From Acidiluteibacter sp965660325 (GTDB lineage: Bacteria; Bacteroidota; Bacteroidia; Flavobacteriales_E; Vicingaceae), in contig CBFHZL010000025.1 in NCBI GenBank assembly GCA_965660325.1, positions 1-25,729 of the forward strand: a DNA stretch of 25,729 nucleotides, in the 5' to 3' direction. Position 1 is the first letter of the stretch. Each line of letters opens with the position of its first letter. The translations under genes and the position numbers were made by a program. Below are positions 23,439 through 25,729 of this stretch, in pieces. Below the pieces are notes generated by a model. The model saw only the letters and a list, made by a program, of their open reading frames with translations, was not told the DNA's origin and ran no database searches.

Positions 23439-24019
23439 AAGCAGCACTAGATAAAACCTATTGGGACAGCCGATATAAAGGAGGCAATACAGGATGGGAC
23501 TTGGGCGAAGTAAGCCCCGCACTTAAAGCCTATATTGATCAGTTGGTAGACAAGTCGTTAAAAATATTAATCCCTGGCGGAGGAAATGCCTATGAATTAG
23601 CGTATTTGCACCAACAAGGATTCACCAACGCTTATTTAATTGACTTATCGCCAACTGCCTTAGCTAACTTTCAAGAAAGAAATCCAAGCATTGATAAAAA
23701 ATACCTAATTGAAGGTAACTATTTTGATCATCAAGAGCAATATGATTTAATTCTAGAGCAAACGTTCTTTTGCGCGATAGACCGATCTTTACGTCAGCAA
23801 TATGCAGAAAAAATGCACCAATTGCTAAATCCCCATGGTAAATTAGTAGGCTTACTATGGAGTGAAGACTTTGGAACAGAGCAACCTCCTTTTGGCGGAA
23901 CTGAGAAGGAGTATGTTAATTACTTTGATGGACTTTTTTCAATAAAAACAATGGAAGAAAGCTACAACAGCATTAAACCTAGGGCGGGAAGAGAATTATT
24001 CATTATTCTGCAGAAATAA
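23435..24019 (+). CDS. SAM-dependent methyltransferase, TPMT-like
   Basis: Predicted small-molecule methyltransferase of 194 residues from the thiopurine-S-methyltransferase-like family; natural substrate unknown. The opening YWDSRYKGGNTGWDLGEVSP is the family signature. The SAM-binding motif I is ILIPGGGNAYELAYL at about 44-58, with the acidic residue of motif II in YLIDLSPTAL near D70, then EQTFFCAID and GLLWSED. The ATG overlaps the rlmD stop (ATGA), so translation is coupled. Pairing with an rRNA methyltransferase could be mere operon organisation. Confidence 0.88.
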   Translation: MKAALDKTYWDSRYKGGNTGWDLGEVSPALKAYIDQLVDKSLKILIPGGGNAYELAYLHQQGFTNAYLIDLSPTALANFQERNPSIDKKYLIEGNYFDHQEQYDLILEQTFFCAIDRSLRQQYAEKMHQLLNPHGKLVGLLWSEDFGTEQPPFGGTEKEYVNYFDGLFSIKTMEESYNSIKPRAGRELFIILQK

Positions 24020-24045
24020 TTTAAATTTGAATTCAAACAATTGAT

Positions 24046-24558
24046 ATGGCTACGACATCTAAAACACTCATTCTCGATCACGAAAATATCATCCAAAAGG
24101 TGAATCGTATTGCTTATCAAATCTTTGAAGATCATTACACGGAGAAAGAAATTATCTTAGCAGGAGTAGCAAGCAGAGGTTACGAATTTGCAGAGTTGCT
24201 TTCTGAAACACTTCAGAAAATCTCAAAAATAAAAATCAAACTAATTGAATTAAAAATTAATAAAGAACGGCCGATAGATAGTAAAATTGAATTAACACTC
24301 CATGAAAAAGATTTGTCCGACAAGGTGATCATTGTTGTCGATGATGTATTAAACTCTGGGAGTACATTAATATACGGGGTCAATTATTTCTTAAATGGAC
24401 CGATTAGGAAACTTTCTACCGCTGTTTTAGTGAACAGGAACCATAGACGATTTCCAATTCATGCCGACTATGTAGGCACATCACTTTCCACTACGCTACA
24501 AGATCATGTAGAAGTAAAATTCAACATTAAAGGCAAACACAGCGTTCACCTGAAGTAG
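24046..24558 (+). CDS. Phosphoribosyltransferase-fold protein, PyrR-like
   Basis: Type I PRTase of 170 residues. The PRPP-binding motif VIIVVDDVLNSGST lies at 94-107, the pyrophosphate loop region VASRGYEFAE at 41-50, and LVNRNHRRFPIHADYVGTSL at 128-147 closely resembles the PyrR hood (DRGHRELPI-x2-DYVG). PyrR proteins are UMP-responsive RNA-binding regulators of pyrimidine genes with weak uracil PRTase activity; here no pyr gene is nearby, so the role is open. The start is 26 bp after the TPMT-like gene with no terminator, consistent with one operon with rlmD. It converges on aroK with a 19-bp gap. Confidence 0.87.
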   Translation: MATTSKTLILDHENIIQKVNRIAYQIFEDHYTEKEIILAGVASRGYEFAELLSETLQKISKIKIKLIELKINKERPIDSKIELTLHEKDLSDKVIIVVDDVLNSGSTLIYGVNYFLNGPIRKLSTAVLVNRNHRRFPIHADYVGTSLSTTLQDHVEVKFNIKGKHSVHLK

Positions 24559-24580
24559 AAAATAACAAGGAAGTTATTTA
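24559..24580. terminator. Short AT-rich hairpin between convergent genes
   Basis: AAATAAC (24560-24566) pairs with GTTATTT (24573-24579) and overlaps the aroK stop codon. The stem is weak and lacks a real T-run, so its role as a shared terminator is doubtful. Confidence 0.3.
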
Positions 24581-25075
24581 AATAAGGTCCACTATCTTCT
24601 TAGCGGTCAAATTTGAATCGGAGGCGACCACCTTTGCTTTTAGGTAATCAGCCGACCTTTTTTCAAGGCTTTCAGCAATAAAACGCTTTAACTCTTCGTC
24701 TGATAGATTGGCGATAAGTGGTCGTTTTTCTTTTGCATTCCGGAGCCTACCAAACAGTATTTCAGGTTCGATTTGCAAGTAAACCGTTTTTCCAGATTGA
24801 TTCATTTGCTCCATGTTATCGTTAAAGCAAGGAGTGCCTCCACCACAAGAAAGAACGAATGATTCGTGGCTAGCAATTAATTCTGCCAAAACATTAGACT
24901 CTAATGTTCTAAAAAATAACTCTCCTCCTTCTTGAAATAATGTAGTAACAGACTGATTCGCTTTTTTCTCAACCTCATCGTCTAAATCAAAAAAAGGTAC
25001 ATCAAGTTGTTTCGCAACTTTCTTTCCCAATTTAGATTTCCCAGACCCCATAAAACCAAGGAGGAATAACTTCAT
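24578..25075 (-). CDS. aroK: Shikimate kinase
   Basis: Phosphorylates shikimate with ATP in the pathway to chorismate. The 165-residue protein shows all the motifs: Walker A GFMGSGKS at 7-14, the shikimate aspartate in FFDLDDEVE (D32/D33), R56 in FFRTLES, CGGG at 77-80, and the lid arginine in EKRPLI (R118) with a later R140. The ATG directly follows the stop codon of the SDR gene without a spacer, so the two are an operon with coupled translation. Confidence 0.95.
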   Translation of the reverse strand: MKLFLLGFMGSGKSKLGKKVAKQLDVPFFDLDDEVEKKANQSVTTLFQEGGELFFRTLESNVLAELIASHESFVLSCGGGTPCFNDNMEQMNQSGKTVYLQIEPEILFGRLRNAKEKRPLIANLSDEELKRFIAESLEKRSADYLKAKVVASDSNLTAKKIVDLI

Positions 25076-25729
25076 TTAGTCTAACTTTTCGAAAGGAGAA
25101 TCCGGCTCTTTAGCCATGGTATTATACACCACACGTTCAAATAACTTAGGGAAAATTCTACCAATCGCTCTTATTAAAAGGCCATCCAGTGTCATCGTTA
25201 CCGTTCGTTTACGTTTTACTATTCCGTTATAGATATATTCAGCTACACGTTCTGCACTCATCATCTTTCCTTCTTCTCGAGGAGACTTACCTTGTGGGGT
25301 GCCATCTGCCGTTAAAGCAGTATTCCGAATATTTGAGGATGTAAAACCTGGGCAAGCAACCATTACATGTAATCCAGTTTTTTTATTCTCTGCCCTTAGC
25401 GCATTGAGAAAGCCTTGCATGGCATACTTAGATGCTGAATAGCCTGTACGAGCAGGCAAACCAATAAGTCCACCTACAGAAGAAACTCCAACAACAGAAC
25501 CTCCATTTTTTAAGATATGAGGTAAAGCAAACTTGGTCGTGTAAACTGCTCCCCAAAAATTTACCTGCATTACTTGTTCTATTACGCTAATGTCAGCCTC
25601 GGTAAAAAGAGCGCGCATGGAAATACCTGCATTATTAATTAAAATATCTACAGTGCCGAAAGCAGCTATCGTTTCATCCACGATTCGTTTACAGTCATCT
25701 TTAATGCTCACATCTGCGGCCACACCAAT
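25076..25729 (-). CDS. Short-chain dehydrogenase/reductase, 5' end outside window
   Basis: NAD(P)-dependent oxidoreductase of the classical SDR family; substrate unknown. The 218 codons visible begin with IGVAADVSIKDD, so the N-terminal dinucleotide motif TGxxxGxG is outside the window and the in-frame GTG at 25723 is not a real start. Present are the structural NNAG motif (about residue 32), catalytic Ser in VSSVGG, YSASK with Tyr and Lys 4 apart, and the PG motif in VACPGFTSSNIR. The C-terminal ~60 residues, KRTVTMTLDGLLIRAIGRIFPKLF, resemble membrane-associated DHRS-like bacterial SDRs. Its stop abuts the aroK ATG. Confidence 0.92.
   Translation of the reverse strand: MGVAADVSIKDDCKRIVDETIAAFGTVDILINNAGISMRALFTEADISVIEQVMQVNFWGAVYTTKFALPHILKNGGSVVGVSSVGGLIGLPARTGYSASKYAMQGFLNALRAENKKTGLHVMVACPGFTSSNIRNTALTADGTPQGKSPREEGKMMSAERVAEYIYNGIVKRKRTVTMTLDGLLIRAIGRIFPKLFERVVYNTMAKEPDSPFEKLD

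Noticed and set aside
24559..24580. Small hairpin considered as a strong shared terminator
   Set aside because: Only a 7-bp AT-rich stem without a T-run; kept as low confidence.

Overview
The window is chromosomal DNA of a low-GC member of the Bacteroidota, most likely Flavobacteriales (a Cryomorphaceae- or Crocinitomicaceae-like marine lineage would fit, but the genus cannot be read from the sequence). The evidence is: a 287-residue RpoD-type sigma factor lacking region 1.1, type IX secretion (T9SS) C-terminal sorting domains on two secreted proteins, promoters of the Bacteroidota form TAnnTTTG, almost no Shine-Dalgarno sites, and the neighbour pair ftsK-lolA. It is mostly ordinary core genome, interrupted by a secreted copper-oxidase locus, a decaying gene and several non-coding repeat structures.

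Layout. 1-2645 (+): the end of ftsK and a lolA-like gene, closed by a terminator that also faces a broken gene on the other strand (2703-3282, -). 3416-7637 (-): dapF, guaA and a LysM/periplasmic-binding-fold protein; guaA and the LysM gene are fused as an operon. 7997-12081 (+): a DegP/HtrA protease flanked by two copies of a dispersed ~69-bp repeat, the sigma factor, and a long-form GAPDH. 12158-15640 (-): a tyrosinase-domain protein and an Asp-box/YCF48-like protein, both with T9SS tails; the tyrosinase gene appears to have lost its ATG by a 1-bp deletion. 15900-18391 (+): a YqhD-type aldehyde reductase, a 143-bp higher-order tandem repeat made of hairpin monomers, and an EamA permease preceded by a perfect 12-bp inverted repeat. 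18484-21798: ornithine aminotransferase (-) and a GT-C-like/TPR membrane protein (+) transcribed divergently from a palindromic pair of -7 boxes. 22008-24558 (+): RlmD 23S rRNA methyltransferase, a TPMT-like methyltransferase overlapping it by 4 bp, and a PyrR-like phosphoribosyltransferase. 24578-25729 (-): an SDR oxidoreductase (cut by the window end) followed by shikimate kinase.

No tRNA, rRNA, CRISPR array, insertion sequence or defence system was seen. I did not find a convincing new multi-gene system. The most unusual signals are non-coding or regulatory: the 143-bp array, the symmetric divergent promoter, the -7 boxes placed exactly 4 nt before ATG in guaA and rlmD (predicting leaderless mRNAs), and two apparent single-base lesions in secreted-protein genes. 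All coordinates and motif positions were read by hand; family assignments rest on motif recognition, not on database searches.
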